NCBI GenBank assembly: GCA_933822405.4 | Contig: CAKOGP040000768.1 | Location: 1-43,228, forward strand | DNA length: 43,228 bases | Origin: Cylindrotheca closterium | Taxonomy: Eukaryota; Bacillariophyta; Bacillariophyceae; Bacillariales; Bacillariaceae | Direction of reading: 5' to 3' | Shown here: positions 30,783 through 40,531 of the stretch, in pieces | Numbering within the stretch: the first letter of the stretch is position 1 | How the letters are laid out: every line of letters begins with the position of its first letter | Program-made: the position numbers and the translations under genes | Notes under the pieces: generated by a model | What the model saw: only the letters and a program-made list of their open reading frames with translations | Database searches by the model: none | What the model was told of the DNA's origin: nothing

Positions 30783-31734
30783 TGTAGTTAACAAATATGC
30801 TATTATACATATTTTAATAATTCCAAATAAAAAGATGCTCCTGTCAAAGGTCCATCCCATCTAAGTCCTTGTGTAGATATTTATCATTTGCAAAATCTAT
30901 TGGAGAGTGTTTTCAGGATTTTGACAGGTGCCCGCTCATCCCCAAAGACTTGATGCCTATTTGGTCAAATTTGTTTCAGCAACAACACACTTATAGGTAG
31001 TCCCTTGCTTTCTATTGTAGATTCTCTTCAAAGTCTATCAACATCATCTATACTAATTTGTCAATTCTGGAAAAAATGGGTATCTCATAGCCCTTTCATA
31101 GCTCCTCCAAATCTGGAATGCCAAATGATTGCCCATTGCATTCAAGAACCAAGACAGATCTTCGTTTACCGTCACACAACTCATCAATCCAGTTCATGAA
31201 TTATGTACCAACCAAATCCAAAGTATAGTTCATTCTTGGACGTTTCATCACTAATCCATGTAAATTTTTAATGCATCCAACACCCTGAAGTGGATTCACA
31301 ATTGTCATGGATAAAGTAATGGAAACATTTTCTCAGCAATGTTGTAGTGTTTGAGCTGAAAGCTCAACAATCTCATCTGATAACGTGGAATAGCGAGTGG
31401 TTCTCAGCTTATAGGCAAAAAAGAAGGGATTCGAAGCTCTCACAGTTTGATTGTTGCCTCATTCTGGCCGTCAAATGCTGGCTTGAACTGTTGCTTTGAA
31501 GTTTGGCAGCAAGTTTTGGGTTCGCATGGGCATTTTGGAAATTTCTTGTGAATCCAATCTTCACACAACCACTCCATTTGGACAACTTATTTAGTTCCCT
31601 CTTGGGTTGTATTGGTGCAAATTTGGAGCTTGCAGAGGTCGTTGTTGACGACCAATGGCCATCACTCGGATGTGCCGGATTTTTGGCAAGGCATGATTTT
31701 TTTGTCATTTTGGTCAAAAAAATTGTCACAGCTT
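30783..31734. other. AT-rich intergenic, no gene supported
   Basis: Open frames on both strands in the second half (31409-31876) overlap each other and neither has a motif. They are not supported as genes. Confidence 0.35.
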
Positions 31735-32372
31735 CGGCCAGAGACATCATGATTGCTACTTCTGGTCTCGGAATCCGGAACACAAGGGCTCTGAACCTCA
31801 TGGCCTGCATAATGGCCACTTTAAAGCTGGGATTCTCTCCCCTATGATCGCCCAGTGTGACGTCTTGTTTTGGCATATCCCTCTAACTACTGGGTTCGTT
31901 CCTGACAACTGGCGACATTTAATGAATTTTGCCATTGAAAAGAAGCCTGGGGAGTTTTGACTGATGAAAATGCGAACAATTCAGTTGATGAGCTCTGAAT
32001 CCCAGGCCAATTATAAGCAACTTGGTTGTCTGGCCATGACTTATGGCAAAGACCATCACCTGATTGCTGATGGTCAATGCGGGTCCCGAAAGCACCATCA
32101 AGCGATTGATCTCGCCCTGTCAAAGCGGCTGGTGTGGGACCTACTGATTCTCCAGCGTCGATCGGCAGGGTGGATTTTGAATGATGTCAACTCTCACTTG
32201 GTCACAGCTCAGTTCTTTTGTTTTGTGAGGCTGGGGCGCCGGTTGATCATTCCAGCGAGGACATCTGCCAATCTGTCCAGGCGGCTGTGTCCATGTGGGC
32301 TGGAGGAATTAGTGCTACCGGTGGAGGGATCAACCCGGACAAGTCCTTTTGGTGGTTGATCGACTTTGCTTA
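31735..32372 (+). mobile_element. Second LINE RT fragment, inverted, with internal deletion
   Basis: The plus strand reads SEPHGLHNGHFKAGI, CDVLFWHIPLTTGFVPDNW, MNFAIEKKPGEF then a stop, MKMRTIQLMSSESQANYKQL, ADGQCGSRKHHQAIDLALS and WILNDVNS, then jumps to LVTAQFFCFV. After a shift it reads GINPDKSFWW. These match the LINE RT on the opposite strand at 25064-23700 in the same order. Motif B and its surroundings are missing, so motif A is joined directly to the strand before motif C. The deletion removes roughly 300 bp or more. Flanks show no obvious target-site duplication. Confidence 0.7.
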
Positions 32373-33169
32373 GGATGGCAGGAAGGGACAATGGACACGC
32401 CTTCCTTACTTCTAGCTCTCTTCTAGTAGTATAGACGACTGTCACCAGTAAAGCATAGACGCCTTTGGCCTCTTGCTCGCTTGTCGGCCAAAAAACGACG
32501 ATGAATTTATGTGGTCAACGGCTTTTACACCATGCTGGTGGAGCAGTTTATACAAGATCCCCCGGGGAAAAAAGAAGGGGAAGAGGAAGAGAAAAAGGAA
32601 AAGAAAGAAAAAATTCCAAATTTCTTGCCTAGCGCGAGGTTTTGCAAATTTTGCAAAACTTGGCGCCGCAGGCACCATAGAAACTGCCTCTCTTTTCCCC
32701 AACTTTCAGAACCCTTGATAGATTGTACCATGTTCTGACCCCCTTTTCTGAAGAATCGTCTGCTATTTGTCCGACCATACCACGTTGACAAGAATTCTTC
32801 GGTCACATCCATTTTTTGCTTTCCACCACAATAGGGAGCCTTGGGGCCAACAAAGGCATCACCCACTACAAGAAAATGGTTACAAAGCTGAGATTAGCTT
32901 CATCATAACTGTATCTATCTTGCTCAAATGCAGTGGGTTGATAGGAACGGATTAGCCTCTTTGACCTTTGGAATGACAACTCAAGACACACTAACCGCGT
33001 CTGATGAAATTGTTCCTCAACAATACGCCAAGTCCTCCTCTTATTTACTATGAATACAGGATACTAAGGTTTTGTGAAATATTTTGACCACATGAAACAT
33101 ACAGTAATCTGAAAAGGTGAATTCGTTGGATGGTGTCGTTGAGTGGACAAAGACATGTATACCATGCCA
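32373..33169. other. Intergenic with a 50-bp purine tract
   Basis: A homopurine tract lies at 32564-32613 (AGGGGAAGAGGAAGAG-type). Frames through it are simple Lys/Glu or Phe/Ser runs and are not considered genes. Nothing else is recognised. Confidence 0.45.
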
Positions 33170-33801
33170 ACAAGGAGACACTTTCCTTATTCTTTCACAC
33201 AGCGATCGGAGGGTGGTATCAACGGAGGCGCTATTCCAATTTCATGATCTCTCCCACCATTATTGACCATTTTGTGTCCATAAATGTGAGCTGATTTGTT
33301 GGGTGATGTTTTGGAATCGGACAAAGACAAGCATTCCATGCCAACAAGGAGAACACTTCCTAATTCTTTCCCACAGCGATCCAAGGATCGTATCAATGGA
33401 GGCGCTAGACCGATTTCATGATCTCTCCCATCATTATTGACCATTTTATGCCCATAAACGTAAGTTGAATCAATGCATGTTTTGGAATTGTACCCAAATG
33501 TGTGCTCACAATGCCAAGATGGTTCATGTTTCATATGTAACATGTACCAGAAAGCACCACAGTAATCAGACGGAGACACTCGATCAAGTTCATGATCTCT
33601 CCTATCAGTATTGACCATTTTATGCCTTTGGATGTGAGACAAAAAGCATGTAAGTTTTCTCCAAAAGCCATTTGGTAGTGGTGTGGACAGAATTTTGTCA
33701 CACTCCTTTATTTCAATACATATTTGTCGTCTATGAGTATATCTAACAAGTATGAGCGCTTTGAAATGGGGTTTTCCTGGGTGCAAGCAATTGAATAGCA
33801 C
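33170..33801 (-). repeat. 174-bp tandem repeat, 3 copies, with open minus-strand frame
   Basis: The word HKMVN on the minus strand recurs at exactly 58-residue spacing (three times), followed by RDHE and, in two copies, IGxAPPLI and DRCxKE. In DNA the unit holds GATCTCTCCCANCATTATTG and ATTGACCATTTT. The frame (33187-33801) stays open for 204 codons but starts with GTG, not ATG. Because the period is a multiple of three, openness alone does not prove coding. I do not recognise it. Confidence 0.6.
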
Positions 33802-34285
33802 TCACATGGATTGGGTAAGGAATTCAGCTTCATCCGACAACATGCTAAGAGTGCTCTCCAGCCGCCGTGACTTTACCCAGACACGGTGGCACGGAGCTCA
33901 ATGATGGTAAAATATATATGAGTATCGGCTTTGGTCGTAGGCTGGGAGAAGTACAAATGCAATGAGATGCTTGTTCCGGTTTTCTGATTTCCTGTTTCCA
34001 ACATTGCAAGTGACTTCGTCAAATGTCCTTGCATTGACCTAGTACAGACCAAGAATGGTAGCTAGAGAGATACAAAGCTGTATTATAGATACATAATATA
34101 CAATATCGCCGGCTGATAAACAAAAATTGCCTTCAAGGAAGTTACTATGGTACTAAACCTGGCCTTTGCCTCCTCTTGATCTTTTTTTTGGTTGATTTTT
34201 GGTATGTGATAAGACTAAATCAGTTCTTCATTTTGTGACTAAATCAGTTCTGAATTTTGTGATGAGTTTTGAGTATAATTAGCCA
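33802..34285. other. Intergenic, no gene seen
   Basis: AT-rich. Two AAATCAGTTCTNNATTTTGTG words lie at 34216-34262 as a short direct repeat. It likely includes the upstream region of the following remnant. Confidence 0.4.
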
Positions 34286-34819
34286 ATGACTAATTCAAGG
34301 CAGGATTCGGTTCCTTTCATTCTACAGCAGAACCATAGACAAGCCTCTGAAAAAGATCATGCCCTCAAGTATAGCGTCACCACGCTAATCATCGCCCTTT
34401 CAGGTGCCAGTCCCAATCAAACAAAAGCGTCAATGCCTGTGCTAGAAAACTGTTAGCGGCATTCCGGTCTTGTCAATGTTTACCAGCAGAACCGTCTGAG
34501 AATGAGCTTGCAGGTGATAAGCTCCAGAACTACATCACTCTTTGTGGCCATTTCCTCTCTTCCTGCCCGATCCCTCAACGATCAAAGTACAATGCTCTGA
34601 TGGAGACTGCTTCTCCTACTTGAAAACCTCTACCTTGAGGAATTACATCGGGCAATACTTCAAAGAGAAAAACAAAAAGAGAAAAAACAAAGAGAAAGCT
34701 ATAGGATCGCAATGAAGGGGCTCTACAACACAACACTGGCCTTGTGCATAGCATCAGAAGACAATATACTCTATGATCCTGGCGATGGCCAGGACTTAGA
34801 ACAATCTGAAACGAGGTAA
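34286..34819 (+). pseudogene. Unknown 178-codon gene with two compensating frameshifts
   Basis: ATG 34286 opens MTNSRQDSVPFILQQNHRQA, then EKDHALKYSVTTLIIALSG. Around 34440 the protein-like reading moves by one frame (ARKLLAAFRSCQCLP, NELAGDKLQNYITLCGHFL, RSKYNALMETA). Near 34612 it returns to the first frame (LLLENLYLEELHRAILQ, a Lys/Gln/Arg-rich helix, YNTTLALCIASEDN) and stops at 34817-34819. Total length is a multiple of three, so the two indels cancel. It looks like a real helical protein gene that has taken two indels, or one with two assembly errors. No family is recognised. Confidence 0.4.
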
Positions 34820-34876
34820 CAATCAATGAGTGTTGATGTGATAATTGCTGCGCATGAATTCATTGAAATGATGCTC

Positions 34877-35450
34877 AAACACCCGCACACAAAACCCCAT
34901 TGTACATCTCAGTTTTCATGTGCACACCCGCAAAGTAGTAAACCAAGGTGCCCAGGGAAAAGAGGATGGGCCACTTCGCAGAAAAAGACCCGGATCCGCA
35001 AATTCCCAACCCAAAATGTGGCAGGAACAACCGGAGCGGCCTGTAACTGGACAAAGCCGCGCCTAGTCAGCTTTTCGATTATGTTTTTCGGACAATATCA
35101 CATGAAATAGCAAAGTTCTTAATTTTCCCGCCCAGTTTGGCTAGCTGGCAAGCTTCTATTCTCAAAACTACTCCGCGCGCATGCGCTTTTGATTTGCTTC
35201 CAAACCGTTGAGCTTTTGTCCCTGGACGAAGTGTTTGACTATTTTTTGTCCATGGACAAAGGTGCTGGACAAAGGTGCCCAACGATGGACAAAATTGACA
35301 AAACTGTTTCAGAGCTTGCAAGAAATCCAGGCTAGTATCCTTGCTAGTGTGACAGGCTGTAACAACAAAAACTCAAGGAAACACTAAAAATCTCTTCACA
35401 GCAATATGCCAAAGTTTCCAGAGATGTGTTTGCAGGGCGCTATAGATATA
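34877..35450 (+). repeat. Dispersed ~560-bp repeat, copy D (inverted relative to copy A)
   Basis: Same order of words as copy A in reverse complement. It ends near CAGGGCGCTATAG, where copy A ends CAGGGCGCCATAG. Internally it holds a GTCCATGGAC word (35248-35257) and several TGGACAAAG words. No open frame is shared by the copies, so it is probably non-autonomous. Confidence 0.8.
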
Positions 35451-35879
35451 TATGTTGCACACTTTCAGAAATTTGAAAGCCAACAATCAATTAGACTTTG
35501 ATTCAAAAAAAAATTAGGATTCATCCGATCAAGAGGTTTTTTAAAAAAATATTTCTTTCTTGAAATGCAACCAAGTTTCGTCCATGGACAAAGGTTTCCG
35601 ACTATTTTTCGTCCATGGACAAGGGTGCCCGACTATTCTTTGTCCATTGCGCAGAGTTTGTCGCCGGCAAGTCAGCTCATCCCTGCAGAGCAATTGACAC
35701 AAAATATTGGAGGACATCCCTTGCAAGCCCGCCATTACAGGCCACTCCTGTTGCCGCCGGTGTTTAGCATGAATGTTTAGCGTGGATCTGGACCTATCAA
35801 AGTACTTTCACCCTAAACATAAATTGAATGAACAAAGTGCAGACAACAATAGTGAAGTACCCCAAACCTAATCATTAAT
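35451..35879. other. Spacer with GTCCATGGAC palindromes
   Basis: Two perfect GTCCATGGAC words (35580-35589 and 35611-35620) lie in a CGTCCATGGACAAAGG context like that inside the dispersed repeat. No gene. Confidence 0.5.
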
Positions 35880-36960
35880 ATGCTACTCTGTGGGCATTCG
35901 ATTGAGTCAACAACAAGTTTGAACCATGTGAGGCATCTGTATTTTGAACAGAAGCTGTTCAAGTCTCCCAGAGGGGTAAAGACTTCTCCTGCGACGTGGC
36001 GAGGTGAATTCGGGGCATGTAAGGTCCCGCGAAAAGGTGGTCAGGGTCCAGGGGAGAAAATAGTCCGCAGACTGCGGCGTTGTGCTTTCATGGAGCGACG
36101 GAAATCTCTGCGTTCCTGACAAAGCAACTTAAGCCACTCTTCCTTGTCTACCAATGACTTGCGAAGGACTCGTCGACGGCATGTTAGCATCGGTTGAATT
36201 TCCTTAGGCAAGTCATCAAACTGTGAGTGAATCCCCTCATTGACAGTACTGTGACGTTCACATAATTGAACAATATCATCCAAATGTTGAACGGAGTTCC
36301 GTTGCTCCCACATGTAGAAGCCGATCAAGATCAGCTGATGTGAGAGGCGGGATCTTGTCATAATGTTGTTGTTGGAGTGGAAGCGAAGACGAGGCAATGC
36401 GTCCCTCCAAAAGGCCTTGAGACCCAATCACCTGCTGAGCCAAGAAGGCCGGCCGAACAGAAGAAATGAAGGAGGTGTGCGAACTCCCTGAAGAAGCTGT
36501 AGGATCGCTTTTTTGATGGAAGGGCCCGTCAGTTGCAAGTCTAGCCACGCGGAGAAGGCTGCAGTGCGACGATCCCATTCAGCTGTTGCCGAAGCAGCGC
36601 GGCAGCGGGGAACATGCAGATGATCCTCAAAGTCGCTGCAGCGTGGGCAAGCTGCTGATGTCTCCAGACCCCATAGAACTTAAAATTTGCCTGTTCCGCA
36701 CATGCCCACACAGTGTTTAGTAGACCACCTTTGTAGTCCTGCAGGAAGAGATTGCCTGGCGCAACCCAAGATAGTACCTTTGTCCCTCCAGCGGGAGCGT
36801 AGGGCCGGAAGAGTCACACACTCTTGGATGAACTGGGGATCAAGACGTGACTGTTTGGTGTCTGCCACGTACATTGCCGCAAGTTCAGTGAAAAAACGAG
36901 GATTGGGGGCTATAAGATGATTGGCTGTCTCAAGTTCCTTACAATACCCCACTGCCATTC
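35880..36960 (-). mobile_element. 5'-truncated LINE 3' end, first copy
   Basis: Minus-strand frames read MAVGYCKELETANHLIA at 36958, LDPQFIQECVTLPALRSRW, LPAGLQRWSTKHCVGMCG then a stop, CPRCSDFEDHLHVPRC (36602-36649), WLDLQLTGPSIKK, SQGLLEGRIASSSLPLQ, WEQRNSVQHLDD, and LPKEIQPML with a Lys/Arg-rich end near 36041. This is the same family as 19086-20387. The protein region needs at least three stops or shifts to be bridged, so it is inactive. Its 5' end stops within about 3 bp of the telomeric repeats. The 3' tail of this copy lacks the TTA run found in later copies. Confidence 0.75.
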
Positions 36961-36962
36961 CA

Positions 36963-36980
36963 CCCTAACCCTAACCCTAA
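36963..36980 (+). repeat. Interstitial telomeric repeat, first copy
   Basis: Three perfect CCCTAA units (TTAGGG on the minus strand, the usual diatom and vertebrate type). The left neighbour is the truncated 5' end of the LINE; the right neighbour is CTGGCATTGTG. Confidence 0.95.
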
Positions 36981-37025
36981 CTGGCATTGTGTCCTACATA
37001 GCACCTCTTCAACAATGAATTTGTA

Positions 37026-37200
37026 GAAAAGCAATAGAAAATAAAAAAAGGGGCTATGCCACTTTTTTTTTCGTCGGTCAAAAACAAGAGATTGAAAAGG
37101 GGCTCAAGCGAAAAGCAATAGAAAATAAAAAAGGGGCTCTTGTTTTTGACAGACGAATAAAAAAGTGGCATAGCCCGTTTTTTAGTTTCTATTGCTTTTC
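37026..37200. repeat. Foldback element, ~64-bp arms, first copy
   Basis: The left arm (37026-37090) starts GAAAAGCAATAG and ends AAAACAAGAG. The right arm (37137-37200) is its near-perfect reverse complement. The 46-bp loop again carries AAAAGGGGCTCAAG and GAAAAGCAATAG. Further inverted modules of the same words continue to about 37372. It is probably a MITE-like or foldback element; no coding capacity. Confidence 0.85.
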
Positions 37201-37703
37201 ACTTGATCCCCTTTTCAATCTGTTGTTTTTGACGGACGAAAAAAATTATTTTCTATTGCTTTTCAATCTAAATAAAAAAGGGGCTATGCCCCTTTTTAAT
37301 TCCTCCGTCAAAAACAACAGAACTGACAACCTACTGTAGAAAAGGGGCTCAAGTTCGAGTTTGTCAACACCAAAAAGAAAAAAAATGAACAGAGCAAAAG
37401 AAGAGATTAAAAAGGGTCTTAAGTGGAAAGCAATAGGTCCGTCACAAACAACAGAAAGCAGCAGAAACGATTAAAGAAAAAGCCAACCTTAAAAGAAAAT
37501 GCCAACCCTTCCCCTTTTCTTTTTCTATAGGGTATATATAATCTTGCAGAAGAGAGTCTGAAACCTGTCCCTGATCTTTGGAATAAGCTGTGACCATAAA
37601 GCCTTTGGGTACCTGCTACCAGATACCACCACATCTCCATTCTGTGCCACATAGTCCCCTGATCTGCCATTCTTCCTCTGTTTCTTGTATTGTTGAACCT
37701 ACC

Positions 37704-38177
37704 TTATGAGCGGCAACAGAGTCTGGATGACCCGTCCTTGTTGTACCTCCTTGCTCTTTTAAGATATAGTCGCCCACATGGAACACAAATAAAAGCCCTC
37801 ATCAGTTTGGGTTCGGCATCATATTTGAATTTTATGTTGTCCCTTGTGACTCCCTTCAAATTTGCAACAGGACAGCTATTTGCTAGATGACGTGCGAAAT
37901 AGCTGTTCAAAACCTGTTTCCCACAGAAGCACAAGAATCCACTTGGAGATGATAGAACAGTTAGAATGGATATGCTGGACTCGGGATGACTGCAAAGATG
38001 GCAACAGTTCGAAAGAACAAGGAAGGATTCACTCCAAGACAAGTCAAGGCTGCGATGGAAGCGAGAAGTGCGATGCACATACTCAATGCTCCAAGCACCA
38101 AAAGTTTGAAGTATGCGATCCGATCTGGTCTCATCAAGAACTGTCCTATCACTGAATAATAATAATAACTGAGACAT
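37704..38177 (-). CDS. Cys/His-rich open frame reading out of the LINE tail, first copy
   Basis: The 157-codon frame starts with ATG inside the TTA tail of the neighbouring LINE copy, so MSQLLLLF is encoded by the tail. The rest has CCHLC, then FLCFCGKQV with ARHLANSC (C-x-C-G-K ... H-x4-C, zinc-finger-like), and FICVPCGRLYLKRARRYNK with a final CC pair. It ends at 37704. The donor-like AAG|GTAGGT lies just past its stop, and the next stretch (GDYVAQNGDVVVSG) is protein-like in another frame, so an exon of a larger gene is possible. The start is a product of the repeat junction. Function unknown. Confidence 0.35.
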   Translation of the reverse strand: MSQLLLLFSDRTVLDETRSDRILQTFGAWSIEYVHRTSRFHRSLDLSWSESFLVLSNCCHLCSHPESSISILTVLSSPSGFLCFCGKQVLNSYFARHLANSCPVANLKGVTRDNIKFKYDAEPKLMRAFICVPCGRLYLKRARRYNKDGSSRLCCRS

Positions 38178-39316
38178 TAATCGTTAATATGCTACTCTAT
38201 GGGCATTCGATTGCCGGTGAAATATTCGGCTGTAAAGGTCAAGTACTGTGAAGCGGTGAGTCAACAACAAGTTTGAACCATGTGAGGCATCTGTATTTTT
38301 GAACAGAAGTTGCTCAAGTCTCCCAAAGGGGTAAAGACTTCTCCCGCGACGTGGCGAGGTGAATTCGGGGCATGTAATGTCCCGCAAAAAGTTGTCAGGG
38401 TCCAGGGGAGAAAATAGTCCGCAGACTGCGGCGTTGTGCTTTCATGGAGCGACGGAAATCTCTGCGTTCCTGACAAAGCAACTTAAGCCACTCTTCCTTG
38501 TCTACCAATGACTTGCGAAGGACTCGTCGACGGCATGTTAGCATCGGTTGAATTTCCTTAGGCAAGTCATCAAACTGTGAGTGAATCCCCTCATTGACAG
38601 TACTGTGACGTTCACATAATTGAACAATATCATCCAAATGTTGAACGGAGTTCCGTTGCTCCCACATGTAGAAGCCGATCAAGATCAGCTGATGTGAGAG
38701 GCGGGATCTTGTCATAATGTTGTTGTTGGAGTGGAAGCGAAGACGAGGCAATGCGTCCCTCCAAAAGGCCTTGAGACCCAATCACCTGCTGAGCCAAGAA
38801 GGCCGGCCGAACAGAAGAAATGAAGGAGGTGTGCGAACTCCCTGAAGAAGCTGTAGGATCGCTTTTTTGATGGAAGGGCCCGTCAGTTGCAAGTCTAGCC
38901 ACGCGGAGAAGGCTGCAGTGCGACGATCCCATTCAGCTGTTGCCGAAGCAGCGCGGCAGCGGGGAACATGCAGATGATCCTCAAAGTCGCTGCAGCGTGG
39001 GCAAGCTGCTGATGTCTCCAGACCCCATAGAACTTAAAATTTGCCTGTTCCGCACATGCCCACACAGTGTTTAGTAGACCACCTTTGTAGTCCTGCAGGA
39101 AGAGATTGCCTGGCGCAACCCAAGATAGTACCTTTGTCCCTCCAGCGGGAGCGTAGGGCCGGAAGAGTCACACACTCTTGGATGAACTGGGGATCAAGAC
39201 GTGACTGTTTGGTGTCTGCCACGTACATTGCCGCAAGTTCAGTGAAAAAACGAGGATTGGGGGCTATAAGATGATTGGCTGTCTCAAGTTCCTTACAATA
39301 CCCCACTGCCATTCCA
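38159..39316 (-). mobile_element. 5'-truncated LINE 3' end, second copy
   Basis: Same content as the first copy, with the CCHC knuckle at 38956-39003. The 3' end is complete here: a TTA-type tail (AATAATAATAATAACTGAG on the plus strand) abuts the Cys-rich frame of the preceding unit. Confidence 0.75.
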
Positions 39317-39334
39317 CCCTAACCCTAACCCTAA
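39317..39334 (+). repeat. Interstitial telomeric repeat, second copy
   Basis: Three CCCTAA units with the same junctions as the first copy. Confidence 0.95.
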
Positions 39335-39379
39335 CTGGCATTGTGTCCTACATAGCACCTCTTCAACAATGAATTTGTA

Positions 39380-39554
39380 GAAAAGCAATAGAAAATAAAA
39401 AAAGGGGCTATGCCACTTTTTTTTTCGTCGGTCAAAAACAAGAGATTGAAAAGGGGCTCAAGCGAAAAGCAATAGAAAATAAAAAAGGGGCTCTTGTTTT
39501 TGACAGACGAATAAAAAAGTGGCATAGCCCGTTTTTTAGTTTCTATTGCTTTTC
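39380..39554. repeat. Foldback element, second copy
   Basis: Same sequence and arms as the first copy, 2,354 bp further on. Confidence 0.85.
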
Positions 39555-40057
39555 ACTTGATCCCCTTTTCAATCTGTTGTTTTTGACGGACGAAAAAAAT
39601 TATTTTCTATTGCTTTTCAATCTAAATAAAAAAGGGGCTATGCCCCTTTTTAATTCCTCCGTCAAAAACAACAGAACTGACAACCTACTGTAGAAAAGGG
39701 GCTCAAGTTCGAGTTTGTCAACACCAAAAAGAAAAAAAATGAACAGAGCAAAAGAAGAGATTAAAAAGGGTCTTAAGTGGAAAGCAATAGGTCCGTCACA
39801 AACAACAGAAAGCAGCAGAAACGATTAAAGAAAAAGCCAACCTTAAAAGAAAATGCCAACCCTTCCCCTTTTCTTTTTCTATAGGGTATATATAATCTTG
39901 CAGAAGAGAGTCTGAAACCTGTCCCTGATCTTTGGAATAAGCTGTGACCATAAAGCCTTTGGGTACCTGCTACCAGATACCACCACATCTCCATTCTGTG
40001 CCACATAGTCCCCTGATCTGCCATTCTTCCTCTGTTTCTTGTATTGTTGAACCTACC

Positions 40058-40531
40058 TTATGAGCGGCAACAGAGTCTGGATGACCCGTCCTTGTTGTAC
40101 CTCCTTGCTCTTTTAAGATATAGTCGCCCACATGGAACACAAATAAAAGCCCTCATCAGTTTGGGTTCGGCATCATATTTGAATTTTATGTTGTCCCTTG
40201 TGACTCCCTTCAAATTTGCAACAGGACAGCTATTTGCTAGATGACGTGCGAAATAGCTGTTCAAAACCTGTTTCCCACAGAAGCACAAGAATCCACTTGG
40301 AGATGATAGAACAGTTAGAATGGATATGCTGGACTCGGGATGACTGCAAAGATGGCAACAGTTCGAAAGAACAAGGAAGGATTCACTCCAAGACAAGTCA
40401 AGGCTGCGATGGAAGCGAGAAGTGCGATGCACATACTCAATGCTCCAAGCACCAAAAGTTTGAAGTATGCGATCCGATCTGGTCTCATCAAGAACTGTCC
40501 TATCACTGAATAATAATAATAACTGAGACAT
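40058..40531 (-). CDS. Cys/His-rich open frame, second copy
   Basis: Same frame and translation as the first copy, with the same start in the LINE tail. Confidence 0.35.
   Translation of the reverse strand: MSQLLLLFSDRTVLDETRSDRILQTFGAWSIEYVHRTSRFHRSLDLSWSESFLVLSNCCHLCSHPESSISILTVLSSPSGFLCFCGKQVLNSYFARHLANSCPVANLKGVTRDNIKFKYDAEPKLMRAFICVPCGRLYLKRARRYNKDGSSRLCCRS

Noticed and set aside
31409..31876. Minus-strand 155-codon frame
   Set aside because: Its upstream half is antisense to the LINE fragment on the plus strand, and no domain is visible.
32473..32738. Lys/Glu-rich plus-strand frames
   Set aside because: They arise from the homopurine tract at 32564-32613; no start or motif supports a gene.
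36963..36980. True chromosome end
   Set aside because: Only three telomeric units, flanked on both sides by non-telomeric DNA and repeated in each array unit, so it is interstitial.
37862..38155. Plus-strand 97-codon frame in each array unit
   Set aside because: It lies antisense to the Cys/His-rich minus-strand frame and has no motif of its own.
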